A DNA stretch of 35,225 nucleotides, taken from Limnohabitans sp. Rim8 (GTDB lineage: Bacteria > Pseudomonadota > Gammaproteobacteria > Burkholderiales > Burkholderiaceae_C). Positions 27,004-35,072 of the stretch are shown one piece after another (within the stretch, counting starts at the first letter, position 1; each line of letters begins with the position of its first letter). The notes beneath the pieces were generated by a model. That model had not been told where the DNA came from and did no database searches. It was given only the letters and a program-made list of their open reading frames with translations. The translations under genes and the position numbers were made by a program. Location of the stretch: positions 1 through 35,225 of the forward strand of contig NZ_CAMBNZ010000019.1 of NCBI RefSeq assembly GCF_945869175.1. The letters run 5' to 3'.

Positions 27004-27662
27004 GCATCGCATCGGCCAAGGCCTTGGTGTTGGACTTTGGCGGGGTCATCAGCCGCACCTTGTTTGAAACACACGATTTGAGTGAGGCGGCACTGGGTTT
27101 ACCGCCCGGCACGCTGACTTGGCGCGGCCCCTTTGCCCCCGAAACCGATGCGCTGTGGCAGGCCATGCAGGCCGACCAGATCACCGAGCGCGATTACTGG
27201 ATGGCCAGAACCCAAAGTGTGGGCCGTCTTCTGGGGGAGGATTGGAACGACATGCAGACCTTTGTGCAGCGTGCACGGGGTGCGGATGTGGCGGCCGTGG
27301 TCCGACCCGAAGCGATCACCGCCGTACACCAGGCCAAGGCGGAGGGCTGCAAACTGGCCGTATTGTCCAACGAACTGGACTTGTTTTACGGCGCAAGCTT
27401 CCGAGAGCGGCTGCCGCTGCTGCAACTGTTTGACGTGGTCATCGACGCGACTTACACGGGAATACTCAAGCCCGATCCCCAGGCCTACGAGATGTGCTCC
27501 GAGGCACTGGGCCTGTCGGCCGCAGACTGCGTGTTTGTGGACGACCAAAGCCGAAATGTGATCGGGGCCATGAAAATGGGCTGGAAGACGGTGCATTTCG
27601 ATGTGAAACACCCTGCAGAGTCCTACCAACGGGCCTTGGATTTACTGGGCATTTCAGGCTGA
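27000..27662 (+). CDS. HAD superfamily hydrolase
   Basis: A 220-residue HAD protein with an alpha-helical cap (about 20-95). Motif I is VLDFGGVI with the nucleophile Asp12; the residue two after it, usually a second Asp in phosphatases, is Gly14. Motif II Ser123 (LSNE), motif III Lys157 (ILKPDPQAY) and motif IV Asp181-Asp182 (FVDDQSRN) are present. This DFGGV subgroup contains sugar phosphatases of the YihX kind and dehalogenase-like enzymes; the substrate cannot be told. It overlaps the UPF0261 stop (ATGA) and is the last gene of the operon. No clear terminator is seen after it. Confidence 0.87.
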   Translation: MSIASAKALVLDFGGVISRTLFETHDLSEAALGLPPGTLTWRGPFAPETDALWQAMQADQITERDYWMARTQSVGRLLGEDWNDMQTFVQRARGADVAAVVRPEAITAVHQAKAEGCKLAVLSNELDLFYGASFRERLPLLQLFDVVIDATYTGILKPDPQAYEMCSEALGLSAADCVFVDDQSRNVIGAMKMGWKTVHFDVKHPAESYQRALDLLGISG

Positions 27663-27794
27663 CCAGGCTGCAAAGCAAGGGGTTGGGGTGGTTGCCAGGG
27701 GGTGAGCAATTCGCCTGGGATACCTGCATTGTCATGGCCGCTCGTAAAATTGGCGCGCCCTGCCAAAGCCTGTCTCAGGGTAAAGTGCCCCTTA

Positions 27795-27819
27795 TTCAAA
27801 ACATTGAAAAATGTTTGAA
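27795..27819 (+). repeat. Imperfect palindrome upstream of the Bug protein gene
   Basis: Bases 27795-27805 and 27810-27819 form an AT-rich inverted repeat with one bulged A and a GAAA loop, 29 bases before the tctC-like start. It lacks a T-run. It may be an operator or an mRNA hairpin; the rest of the gap 27663-27848 shows no clear promoter or terminator. Confidence 0.3.
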
Positions 27820-27848
27820 TGATCAATTTCATAAAAAAGGAGACTTGC

Positions 27849-28844
27849 ATGCCGAATTATTTTCTTTCATTCGAACGTCGCGACTTTTTGAAATGGGCCG
27901 TTTCGGCCGCGGCAGTCCCTGCTTGGAGCGCCCATGCGCAAGCCAGCTGGCCCAGCAAACCCGTGAACCTGGTGGTGCCCTTTCCTGCGGGTGGCGGCAC
28001 CGATGCATTTGCTCGGCCTCTTTCTGCCCAATTTGCCAAACTCACAGGCAAGCAACTTGTCATTGACAACCGTGGTGGTGCGGGCGGCACTTTGGGTGCG
28101 GGTGTCGCAGCCAAATCCACACCGGACGGCTACAACTACTTCATGGGTGCTGTTCACCACACGATCGCCCCCAGCATGTACCCCAAGCTCGATTACGACT
28201 TGGAACGTGACTTGGTCCCCTTGATCTTGGTGGCCAACGTCCCTCAAGTGTTGGTGGTGAACCCGAAAAAAGTCACGGCTGCCGATTTCAAGGCCTTTTT
28301 GGACCACGTCAAAAAGAACCCTGGTCGACTGAACTACGGCTCTGCGGGTGGCGGCACCTCTCACCATTTGGCAGGCGAATTGTTCAAACTCCAGACCCAA
28401 ACCTTCATCACACACATTCCTTACCGTGGTGCAGGTCCGGCTTTGCAAGATCTGATTGCAGGCAATGTGGACATGATGTTTGACGGTTTGGGATCTTCTG
28501 CCGCGCACATCAAAGGAGGCCGCATCAAAGCCTTGATGGTCTCGGGCGCCAAACGCAACGCCGCTTTCCCCGATGTGCCGTGCTCTGCAGAACTGGGTTT
28601 GCCCGATTACACCGTGTCGACTTGGTATGGCGTGTGGGCGCCCAAAGGAACCCCCGCAGATGCGCAAGCCCGCGCCATTGAAGAAATCCGCCGCGCCTGC
28701 CTCACCGACGAGGCCAAAGCCGTCTGGGCCAACCAAGGGGCCGAATTCCCCAATCTGACGACCGGCCAATTTGAGGCCTTCATCAAAAAGGAGCTGATCA
28801 AGTGGTCACAAGTGGTCAAAGCCTCAGGGGCCAAACTCGACTGA
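27849..28844 (+). CDS. Bug-family (TctC) solute-binding protein
   Basis: A periplasmic binding protein of the tripartite tricarboxylate transporter family, expanded in Burkholderiales and usually specific for a carboxylate. The 331-residue product has a twin-arginine signal (RRDFLKWA, hydrophobic stretch, cleavage near AHA-Q) and family segments VPFPAGGGTDAFAR, IDNRGGAGG, PYRGAGPALQDL and FDGLGSSAAHIKGG. AAGGAG lies at good spacing before the ATG at 27849; an in-frame ATG at 27819 has none. No TctA or TctB membrane gene is nearby. It precedes matB by 60 bases, which suggests a dicarboxylate such as malonate as ligand (inference). Confidence 0.92.
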   Translation: MPNYFLSFERRDFLKWAVSAAAVPAWSAHAQASWPSKPVNLVVPFPAGGGTDAFARPLSAQFAKLTGKQLVIDNRGGAGGTLGAGVAAKSTPDGYNYFMGAVHHTIAPSMYPKLDYDLERDLVPLILVANVPQVLVVNPKKVTAADFKAFLDHVKKNPGRLNYGSAGGGTSHHLAGELFKLQTQTFITHIPYRGAGPALQDLIAGNVDMMFDGLGSSAAHIKGGRIKALMVSGAKRNAAFPDVPCSAELGLPDYTVSTWYGVWAPKGTPADAQARAIEEIRRACLTDEAKAVWANQGAEFPNLTTGQFEAFIKKELIKWSQVVKASGAKLD

Positions 28845-28863
28845 GCCGATCCGACGCCTTGAG

Positions 28864-28881
28864 GGGCCTGCCTGCAGGCCC
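28864..28881 (+). terminator. Weak hairpin between the Bug gene and matB
   Basis: GGGCCTG (28864-28870) pairs with CAGGCCC (28875-28881) around CCTG. Only ATTTTC follows, so termination would be partial at best; it could lower matB expression relative to the abundant binding protein or stabilise the upstream mRNA end. Confidence 0.4.
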
Positions 28882-28904
28882 ATTTTCACGATCTCCATGA
28901 AACC

Positions 28905-30449
28905 ATGAAAAACCAAAACTTGTTTTCAGCCTTGCGGGCTGCTTTTCCAGCCGATTTGTCGGCCACGGCGGTCGAAACCGAAGACGGTCTTCATTACAGC
29001 TGGAGCGATCTGGACCGGGCCACGGCCATGATGGCCAACTTGCTGCAGTCACTGGGCTTGCCGGATGGCAGCCGAGTCGCCGTTCAGGTGGAAAAATCGG
29101 TCGAAGCCTTGATGCTGTACCTGGCTACTTTGCGCGCCGGGTATGTTTTTTTGCCGTTGAACACCGCTTACCAAAGCGCCGAGATCGCATACTTTTTGGG
29201 CAACGCCGAACCGGCTGTGGTGGTCTGCAGTGGAGCCAATTTTGGCTGGGTCAGCAAAATTGCGTTCCAGCAGGGGACGCAGCATGTGTTCACCCTCAAC
29301 GACAACCGCACTGGCAGCTTGCTCGATCGCGCTGCACACCACAGCGACCAGCACGAGGCCGCACCACGCCAAGCGGATGATTTGGCCGCCATTTTGTACA
29401 CCAGTGGCACCACGGGCCGCAGCAAAGGGGCCATGCTCACACACGACAACCTGCTGAGCAATGCAAGGACGCTGAAGGACTATTGGGGTTGGAAAAAAGG
29501 GGATGTCCTGATCCACGCACTGCCCATTTTTCACGTCCATGGTCTGTTTGTGGCCATCCATGGGGCCTTGATCAACGGCAGCAAAATGTTGTGGATGGCC
29601 AAGTTCGATCCCAAGCGGGCCATCGGATTCATGAACCAAGCCACCGTTTTCATGGGTGTACCCACCTTGTATGTGCGGATGTTGGCGGAACCGGGCCTGA
29701 GCAAAGCCGCCGTCAACAAGATGCGCTTGTTCATTGCAGGCTCTGCGCCTTTGCTGATTGAGACTTTCAACGATTGGCAGGAGCGCACGGGGCATACGAT
29801 TTTGGAGCGTTATGGCATGAGCGAAACCGCCATGCTGACGTCCAATCCTTATGCGCCAGACAAGCGCTACGCCAATCAGTCCGAGCGACGCGGTGGGACC
29901 GTGGGTTTCCCATTGCCTGGTGTCTTGCTTCGGGTTGTGGGGGACGATGGACAAAACTTAGCTGTTGGAGAAATCGGCGGCATTCAGGTCAAAGGACCGA
30001 ATGTCTTCAAAGCTTACTGGCGCATGCCCGAGAAAACCGCCGAAGAATTCACAGCCGATGGGTACTTCAAGACCGGTGACGTCGGCAAGGTGGATGAACG
30101 GTCTTATGTGACCATCGTGGGACGCAGCAAAGACCTGATCATCAGTGGCGGCTACAACGTCTACCCGGCCGAAATCGAGGGTTACATCAATGAGATGAAG
30201 GGTGTGGCTGAAAGTGCTGTCGTGGGCGTGCCCCACCCGGACTTTGGCGAGGTGGGTGTGGCCGTGGTGATTGCCAAACCCAACGCGAGCGTTCAGCCCG
30301 AAGCTGTTTTGGCGGATCTCAAGGCCAAATTGGCCAACTTCAAAGTACCCAAGCGTTGTTATGTCGTGACCGAATTGCCTCGCAACACCATGGGCAAGAT
30401 TCAAAAGAACCTGTTGCGTGATCAGCACAAGGCATTGTTCACATCCTGA
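28905..30449 (+). CDS. matB: Malonyl-CoA synthetase (MatB-like acyl-CoA ligase)
   Basis: Adenylate-forming ligase predicted to make malonyl-CoA from malonate, ATP and CoA. The 514-residue product has the AMP-binding P-loop YTSGTTGRSKG, the LERYGMSETAM block, KTGDVGKVDERSYVTIVGR and the catalytic Lys region ELPRNTMGKIQKN. From memory it follows the Rhodopseudomonas palustris MatB pattern closely, including EKSVEALMLYLATLRAG and HALPIFHVHGLF. Methylmalonate or another short dicarboxylate is possible. No strong binding site is seen; ATGAAACCATGA just upstream holds a three-codon mini-frame that ends one base past the start. It probably shares a transcript with the Bug gene. Confidence 0.85.
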   Translation: MKNQNLFSALRAAFPADLSATAVETEDGLHYSWSDLDRATAMMANLLQSLGLPDGSRVAVQVEKSVEALMLYLATLRAGYVFLPLNTAYQSAEIAYFLGNAEPAVVVCSGANFGWVSKIAFQQGTQHVFTLNDNRTGSLLDRAAHHSDQHEAAPRQADDLAAILYTSGTTGRSKGAMLTHDNLLSNARTLKDYWGWKKGDVLIHALPIFHVHGLFVAIHGALINGSKMLWMAKFDPKRAIGFMNQATVFMGVPTLYVRMLAEPGLSKAAVNKMRLFIAGSAPLLIETFNDWQERTGHTILERYGMSETAMLTSNPYAPDKRYANQSERRGGTVGFPLPGVLLRVVGDDGQNLAVGEIGGIQVKGPNVFKAYWRMPEKTAEEFTADGYFKTGDVGKVDERSYVTIVGRSKDLIISGGYNVYPAEIEGYINEMKGVAESAVVGVPHPDFGEVGVAVVIAKPNASVQPEAVLADLKAKLANFKVPKRCYVVTELPRNTMGKIQKNLLRDQHKALFTS

Positions 30450-30455
30450 ATGTTT

Positions 30456-30482
30456 CGGCCAAGCCGAGCCTGAGCTTGGCCG
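30456..30482. terminator. Hairpin between convergent matB and usp
   Basis: CGGCCAAGC (30456-30464) and GCTTGGCCG (30474-30482) form a perfect 9-bp stem with a nine-base loop, between two convergent genes. The T-runs are short on both strands (ATTT on plus, AAAC on minus side), so it is probably a modest bidirectional terminator. Confidence 0.6.
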
Positions 30483-30495
30483 ATTTCAAATGCTG

Positions 30496-30939
30496 TCAGC
30501 GCAAAACCAATACGGGGATGTGTGAGTGGGTCAACACCTGCTGGGTTTCACTGCCCAGTAACAACCGCTTGAGACCTTTCCTGCCGTGTGAGGCCATCAC
30601 GATCAAATCGGCCTTGTTCTTTTTGGCGGCGGCGATGATGGCGTCCGAGACGATATCCGACTTCACGGTCAAGGCCTTCAAAACCACCGATTTGGCTTTG
30701 GCAGACTTGTCAATCAAAGCCAATTGCGCTTGAGCGGACTCGGTCCATTGCTTTTCAATGCGGCCGATTTCTTCAGCCGACAAAGGAATACTGCCCTCAA
30801 AGTAAGCCTGCGGATATCGGGGCACGACCTTGAGTGCGATGAGTTCAGCGCCGCAGGTGGCGGCCAATTGAATGGCGCTGACAACGGCCTTTTTGGACAG
30901 GCTTGAGCCGTCGGTGGCCACAAGAATGCGTGTGTACAT
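30496..30939 (-). CDS. Universal stress protein (UspA family)
   Basis: A 147-residue single-domain universal stress protein. The N-terminal strand MYTRILVATDGS and the ATP-binding signature ASHGRKGLKRLLLGSETQQV (G-x2-G-x9-G-S/T type) are present, so nucleotide binding is likely. AGGAG lies six bases before the ATG. A perfect FNR box centred at 31001.5 and a TATCCT -10 on this strand (30972 to 30967) fit a class II FNR promoter, so the protein is probably made under low oxygen, like several Usp proteins in other bacteria. The open frame extends upstream to 31008, but without a binding site. Confidence 0.93.
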   Translation of the reverse strand: MYTRILVATDGSSLSKKAVVSAIQLAATCGAELIALKVVPRYPQAYFEGSIPLSAEEIGRIEKQWTESAQAQLALIDKSAKAKSVVLKALTVKSDIVSDAIIAAAKKNKADLIVMASHGRKGLKRLLLGSETQQVLTHSHIPVLVLR

Positions 30940-30994
30940 GGTGTGCTCCTGAAGATGTAGACATGCAGGATAAAAGTGCCCAGCTTCCAGCGCC

Positions 30995-31008
30995 TTGATG
31001 CAGATCAA
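30995..31008. promoter_or_regulatory. Perfect FNR box shared by usp and ccoI
   Basis: TTGAT-GCAG-ATCAA is an exact match to the FNR/Anr/FixK consensus. Measured from its centre, a -41.5 placement gives TATCCT as the -10 of usp (30967-30972, minus strand) and TATCGT as the -10 of ccoI (31031-31036, plus strand). Both fit class II activation, so one site may serve two divergent promoters. Confidence 0.85.
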
Positions 31009-31042
31009 GCTTTGCGACTGTTTGTTGACGTATCGTCAGAAC

Positions 31043-33397
31043 ATGACTTCAGTCAACGATTGGCCCCCTTTGCCTTTGTCTTCGCAGAACGACCAGAACG
31101 AGCTGCGCATGCAGCTGCTCGATGATCCGACCGAGTGGGCTGCATTCAGCTTGCCTGAAAAAACCGAGTCGGGCTGCTGGCGATCGAGTGTGGTGTTCGA
31201 GGGCATGCACTGCGCAGCTTGTGCCATCACCCTCGAGGACGTCTTGCGAGCCGTGCCCGGTGTGGTATCCGTGCACATCAGTGGGGCCAGTCACCGGGGT
31301 CAAATCGTGTGGTCGCCAGCACAGACTCGGCCCTCGCAATGGATGCGTTCGGTGGAGCGACGCGGCTACAAGGCCGTGCCTGCCAATGATGCGCTGGCCC
31401 ACCAGCGCCGCCGTGAGGAGGCCCGGCGCATGGTGTGGCGATTGGCGGTGGCGGCCATGTGCATGATGCAAGTCATGATGTACGCAACGCCCACGTACCT
31501 CTCACATGCCGGGGATATTTCAGACGAGTCCCTGCATTTGCTGCGCTGGGCTTCTTGGGTTTTGTCTTTGCCTGTGTTGTTTTTTTCGTGCACACCGTTT
31601 TTAAGGAGTGCCTGGCGGGACTTGCGCGAACGCCAAATCAGCATGGACTTGCCTGTTGCGCTGGGCATGCTGATCACTTTTGCGGTCAGCACACTGGGCA
31701 CTTTTGAACCTCAGGGACCCTTTGGCGCAGAGGTTTTTTTTGACTCATTCACCATGTTTGTCTTCTTTTTGCTCATGGGCCGCTGGCTGGAGCAACGTCT
31801 GCGCGACCGGACGGCCGGGGCTCTGGAGGCTGCGCTCAACCGTTTGCCTGACAGCGTTCGCCTGCGCCAAACCGATGGCAGTTGGGCAAGGGTGTCCATT
31901 CGTCGCCTCCAAGTAGGCGATGTGATCGAGGTCATGCCTGGAGAAGCTTTTGCAGGCGATGGCCGAGTGCTGTCAGGGCAAAGCCAAGTGGACGAAGCCT
32001 TGTTGACCGGGGAGTCCCGCCCCCTTCATCGCGGGGCAGGTGACCGTGTGATTGCAGGCAGCCACAACCTGAGCAGCGCCCTGCAGGTGCAGCTAACGCA
32101 GGTGGGTGCTTCGACCCGTTATGCGCAAATCGTGTCCTTGATGGAAAGCGCTTCGATCTCAAAACCAGCCATGGCTTTGATCGTGGACCGCTGGGCCAAA
32201 ACATTTTTGATCGCCGTTTTGGTGGCTTCTCTGGCCTCGGCCCTTTACTGGTGGCCGACGGACCCTGCCCATGCGGTCATGGTGGCCGTGGCGGTGCTGA
32301 TCGTCACTTGTCCCTGCGCACTGTCTTTGGCAACGCCTGCAGCGATGCTGGCCACTGCAGGCGCGTTGGCGCGCAGTGGGGTGCTGGTGCGAAGACTCAG
32401 CGCCCTCCAACACCTGGCCCACATCGACACCGTGATTTTTGACAAAACAGGCACCTTGACACGCGACAGCTTTCAGGTGCTTCACATTCATACCCGCTCA
32501 GGTGTAGGTGATTCACAGGTGCTGGCATGGGCCGGCAGTTTGGGGCGTCATTCATTGCACCCTGTCTCGCGCGCGCTGTGGTCCGAGGCGCGCAGGCAAG
32601 CCGATGCAGCAGGGGAATTGTCAGCGCTCGAATCCTTGACGGCACATCAGCTGAAAGAAATGGCCGGGCAGGGTGTGCAAGGCAGTCTGTGCGTGGAGGA
32701 GTCAAAGACACTGGATTTGCGTTTGGGATCGGCCCGGTTTTGCGGTTCACCGGTGTTGGCTGGGCACCATTTGCAAGTGAGCCTGGCCGATGCATCGGGT
32801 TGGCTGGCCACTTTTGAATTGGCAGAGGAAGTGCGGCCCGAAGCTGTACGCGTGGTGCAGCAGTTGTCTGCCTTGGGCTTGGCTGTCCAAGTTTTGTCTG
32901 GTGACGGCCAAACTGCGGTGACCCAAGTGGCCCAATCTGTGGGCATTGCCTCCGCACAAGGAGGTTGCAGCCCCCAGCAAAAATTACAAATCTTACAAGA
33001 CTTGCAGGCCCAAGGACACACCGTGGCCATGGTGGGCGATGGCTTGAACGACGGTCCGGTTCTGGCGGGCGCTGATGTGTCATTTGCCGTGGGTCAAGCG
33101 GTTCCATTGGCCCAGTCCCAATCCGATTTTGTGTTGATGGGTGGGCCATTGGATGCGCTGGTGACGACTGTGCTGCGCAGCCGATCCACCCTGCGCGTTG
33201 TCAAACAAAACTTGGTATGGGCAGCCCTTTACAACGCCGCCTGTGTGCCTTTGGCCCTGATCGGGTGGTTGCCAGCATGGGGGGCAGGCTTGGGTATGGC
33301 CATGAGTTCTTTGATGGTGGTGCTCAATGCTTTGCGTCTTTCGGCAGCAGACGCAGACCTTTCTGTGCCATCCCTCAGAACGTCTGCGCTGGCCTGA
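31043..33397 (+). CDS. ccoI: Copper-transporting P1B-type ATPase for cbb3 oxidase assembly
   Basis: Inner-membrane pump that supplies copper for the binuclear centre of cbb3 cytochrome oxidase. The 784-residue product has an N-terminal heavy-metal domain with GMHCAACA (Cys57, Cys60), membrane segments from about residue 125, the actuator TGES, the transmembrane copper motif CPC in VTCPCALSLATPAAM, the phosphorylation motif DKTGTLT and GDGLND. The Cys-poor N-terminus and the place before ccoS-ccoN support CcoI/FixI rather than a resistance CopA. The start is uncertain: ATG at 31043 lacks a Shine-Dalgarno and coincides with the predicted transcript start; a TTG at 30995 lies in the FNR box. Confidence 0.93.
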   Translation: MTSVNDWPPLPLSSQNDQNELRMQLLDDPTEWAAFSLPEKTESGCWRSSVVFEGMHCAACAITLEDVLRAVPGVVSVHISGASHRGQIVWSPAQTRPSQWMRSVERRGYKAVPANDALAHQRRREEARRMVWRLAVAAMCMMQVMMYATPTYLSHAGDISDESLHLLRWASWVLSLPVLFFSCTPFLRSAWRDLRERQISMDLPVALGMLITFAVSTLGTFEPQGPFGAEVFFDSFTMFVFFLLMGRWLEQRLRDRTAGALEAALNRLPDSVRLRQTDGSWARVSIRRLQVGDVIEVMPGEAFAGDGRVLSGQSQVDEALLTGESRPLHRGAGDRVIAGSHNLSSALQVQLTQVGASTRYAQIVSLMESASISKPAMALIVDRWAKTFLIAVLVASLASALYWWPTDPAHAVMVAVAVLIVTCPCALSLATPAAMLATAGALARSGVLVRRLSALQHLAHIDTVIFDKTGTLTRDSFQVLHIHTRSGVGDSQVLAWAGSLGRHSLHPVSRALWSEARRQADAAGELSALESLTAHQLKEMAGQGVQGSLCVEESKTLDLRLGSARFCGSPVLAGHHLQVSLADASGWLATFELAEEVRPEAVRVVQQLSALGLAVQVLSGDGQTAVTQVAQSVGIASAQGGCSPQQKLQILQDLQAQGHTVAMVGDGLNDGPVLAGADVSFAVGQAVPLAQSQSDFVLMGGPLDALVTTVLRSRSTLRVVKQNLVWAALYNAACVPLALIGWLPAWGAGLGMAMSSLMVVLNALRLSAADADLSVPSLRTSALA

Positions 33398-33415
33398 GGT
33401 TTGAGGAAAATTCCG

Positions 33416-33553
33416 ATGGATATCTTGTACTTGCTCATCCCCTTGTCGGTGGTCTTGGTGTTTTTCATCTTGGCCGGCCTGTGGTGGGCGATTGACAAAG
33501 GTCAATTTGAAGACATTGAAGCCGAAGGCGAGCGAATTTTGCGCGACGATTGA
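33416..33553 (+). CDS. ccoS: cbb3-type oxidase assembly protein CcoS
   Basis: A 45-residue protein, one membrane helix (about residues 3-25) followed by a short acidic tail: [18 protein letters not shown], then [17 protein letters not shown] and a DD end. CcoS is needed for insertion of haem and copper cofactors into CcoN. The GQFEDLE-type segment is the family hallmark. GAGG lies about eight bases before the ATG and the gene follows ccoI by 18 bases. Its stop codon lies within the FNR box that precedes ccoN. Confidence 0.93.
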   Translation: MDILYLLIPLSVVLVFFILAGLWWAIDKGQFEDIEAEGERILRDD

Positions 33554-33563
33554 TCTTGATCAA
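33550..33563. promoter_or_regulatory. Perfect FNR box upstream of ccoN
   Basis: TTGAT-CTTG-ATCAA matches the FNR consensus exactly and is a full palindrome apart from the spacer. It overlaps the last codons of ccoS and lies 61 bases before the ccoN ATG. A class II start near 33598 would leave a leader that includes the GAGG binding site; its -10 (CAAACT) is weak. TATAAA at 33605-33610 is a better -10, but would start the mRNA inside the binding site. Confidence 0.8.
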
Positions 33564-33623
33564 GTCCGATCGGTTGACACCTCGGCAAACTCTGCGGACA
33601 GTTTTATAAAAGCAGAGGTAAAA

Positions 33624-35060
33624 ATGAAATTTGCCAATATGCAGGCAAGGTCTTACAACGACACGGTTGTCAGACAATTCACCATCATGACGGTGGTCTG
33701 GGGCGTGGTGGGCATGCTGGTCGGCGTGGTCATCGCCGCCCAATTGGCTTGGCCCGAGTTGAACTTGGGCATTCCATGGCTCAGCTATGGCCGTTTGCGC
33801 CCGCTTCATACCAACGCGGTGATTTTCGCGTTTGGGGGATGTGGCTTGTTTGCTGCAGCCTATTACGTGGTGCAGCGCACCTGCAATGTTCGCTTGTTCA
33901 ACGACAAACTGGCCGCATTCACCTTCTGGGGTTGGCAGTTGGTCATCGTGCTGGCCGCGGTCACTTTGCCCTTGGGATACACCAGTGGCAAAGAGTACGC
34001 AGAACTCGAGTGGCCCATTGACATTCTGATCACCTTGGTTTGGGTGGCCTTTGCCGTCGTTTTCTTCGGCACTGTGGGCACACGCAAAGTGCGTCACATT
34101 TATGTGGCCAATTGGTTTTTTGGCGCATTCATCATCGCGGTGGCCCTGTTGCACTTGGTCAACAGTGCAGCACTGCCCGTGGGCATGATGAAGTCTTACT
34201 CGGCTTATGCGGGTGTGCAAGACGCTATGGTGCAATGGTGGTATGGCCACAATGCGGTGGGCTTTTTCTTGACCGCTGGTTTCCTGGGCATGATGTATTA
34301 CTTTGTTCCCAAGCAAGCCGAGCGGCCTGTTTATTCTTACCGCCTGTCGATTGTCCATTTCTGGGCCTTGATCTTCACTTACATGTGGGCGGGTCCGCAC
34401 CATCTGCACTACACCGCCTTGCCAGACTGGACACAGTCGATTGGCATGGTCTTTTCCCTGATTTTGTTGGCGCCCAGCGGGGGCGGCATGATCAACGGCA
34501 TCATGACTTTGTCCGGTGCCTGGCACAAGCTGCGAGATGACCCGATTTTGCGTTTCTTGATCGTGTCGTTGTCTTTTTACGGCATGTCGACCTTCGAAGG
34601 TCCCATGATGTCCATCAAGACGGTCAACGCTCTGTCGCATTACACCGACTGGACCGTCGGCCATGTGCACTCGGGCGCCTTGGGATGGGTCGGTCTGGTG
34701 ACCATGGGCTCAATGTATTACCTGATTCCCCGTTTGTTCGGTCAGAAAAAGATGTACAGCGTCAAAGCCATCGAAATCCATTTTTGGACGGCCACCATCG
34801 GCATCGTGATTTACATCGCAGCGATGTGGATTGCCGGCGTCATGCAGGGTTTGATGTGGCGTGCGGTCAATGCCGATGGCACTTTGACCTACACCTTCGT
34901 GGAGTCGGTCAAAGCCACTTACCCCTTCTACGTGTTGCGATTGTTGGGCGGTTTGTTGTACCTGGGCGGCATGTTGGTGATGCTGTGGAACACGCTCAAA
35001 ACGGCCACACAAGGTCGCGCAGTCGAGGTGCAGATCCCCGTGCTTGAAGCACACGCCTAA
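33624..35060 (+). CDS. ccoN: cbb3-type cytochrome c oxidase subunit I
   Basis: Catalytic subunit of the high-affinity cbb3 oxidase; it reduces oxygen to water and pumps protons. The 478-residue product has about twelve membrane segments and the metal-binding residues: His62 (RPLHTN) for low-spin haem b, His209 (GHNAVGF) and His259-His260 (GPHHLHY) for CuB, Tyr253 near these as the likely cross-linked Tyr, and His347 and His349 (GHVHSG) for the two haems. The start [10 protein letters not shown] has GAGG upstream; the frame runs back to 33492 through the FNR box and ccoS and is not coding there. ccoO follows after 12 bases. Confidence 0.97.
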   Translation: MKFANMQARSYNDTVVRQFTIMTVVWGVVGMLVGVVIAAQLAWPELNLGIPWLSYGRLRPLHTNAVIFAFGGCGLFAAAYYVVQRTCNVRLFNDKLAAFTFWGWQLVIVLAAVTLPLGYTSGKEYAELEWPIDILITLVWVAFAVVFFGTVGTRKVRHIYVANWFFGAFIIAVALLHLVNSAALPVGMMKSYSAYAGVQDAMVQWWYGHNAVGFFLTAGFLGMMYYFVPKQAERPVYSYRLSIVHFWALIFTYMWAGPHHLHYTALPDWTQSIGMVFSLILLAPSGGGMINGIMTLSGAWHKLRDDPILRFLIVSLSFYGMSTFEGPMMSIKTVNALSHYTDWTVGHVHSGALGWVGLVTMGSMYYLIPRLFGQKKMYSVKAIEIHFWTATIGIVIYIAAMWIAGVMQGLMWRAVNADGTLTYTFVESVKATYPFYVLRLLGGLLYLGGMLVMLWNTLKTATQGRAVEVQIPVLEAHA

Positions 35061-35072
35061 GGAGAATCGAAA

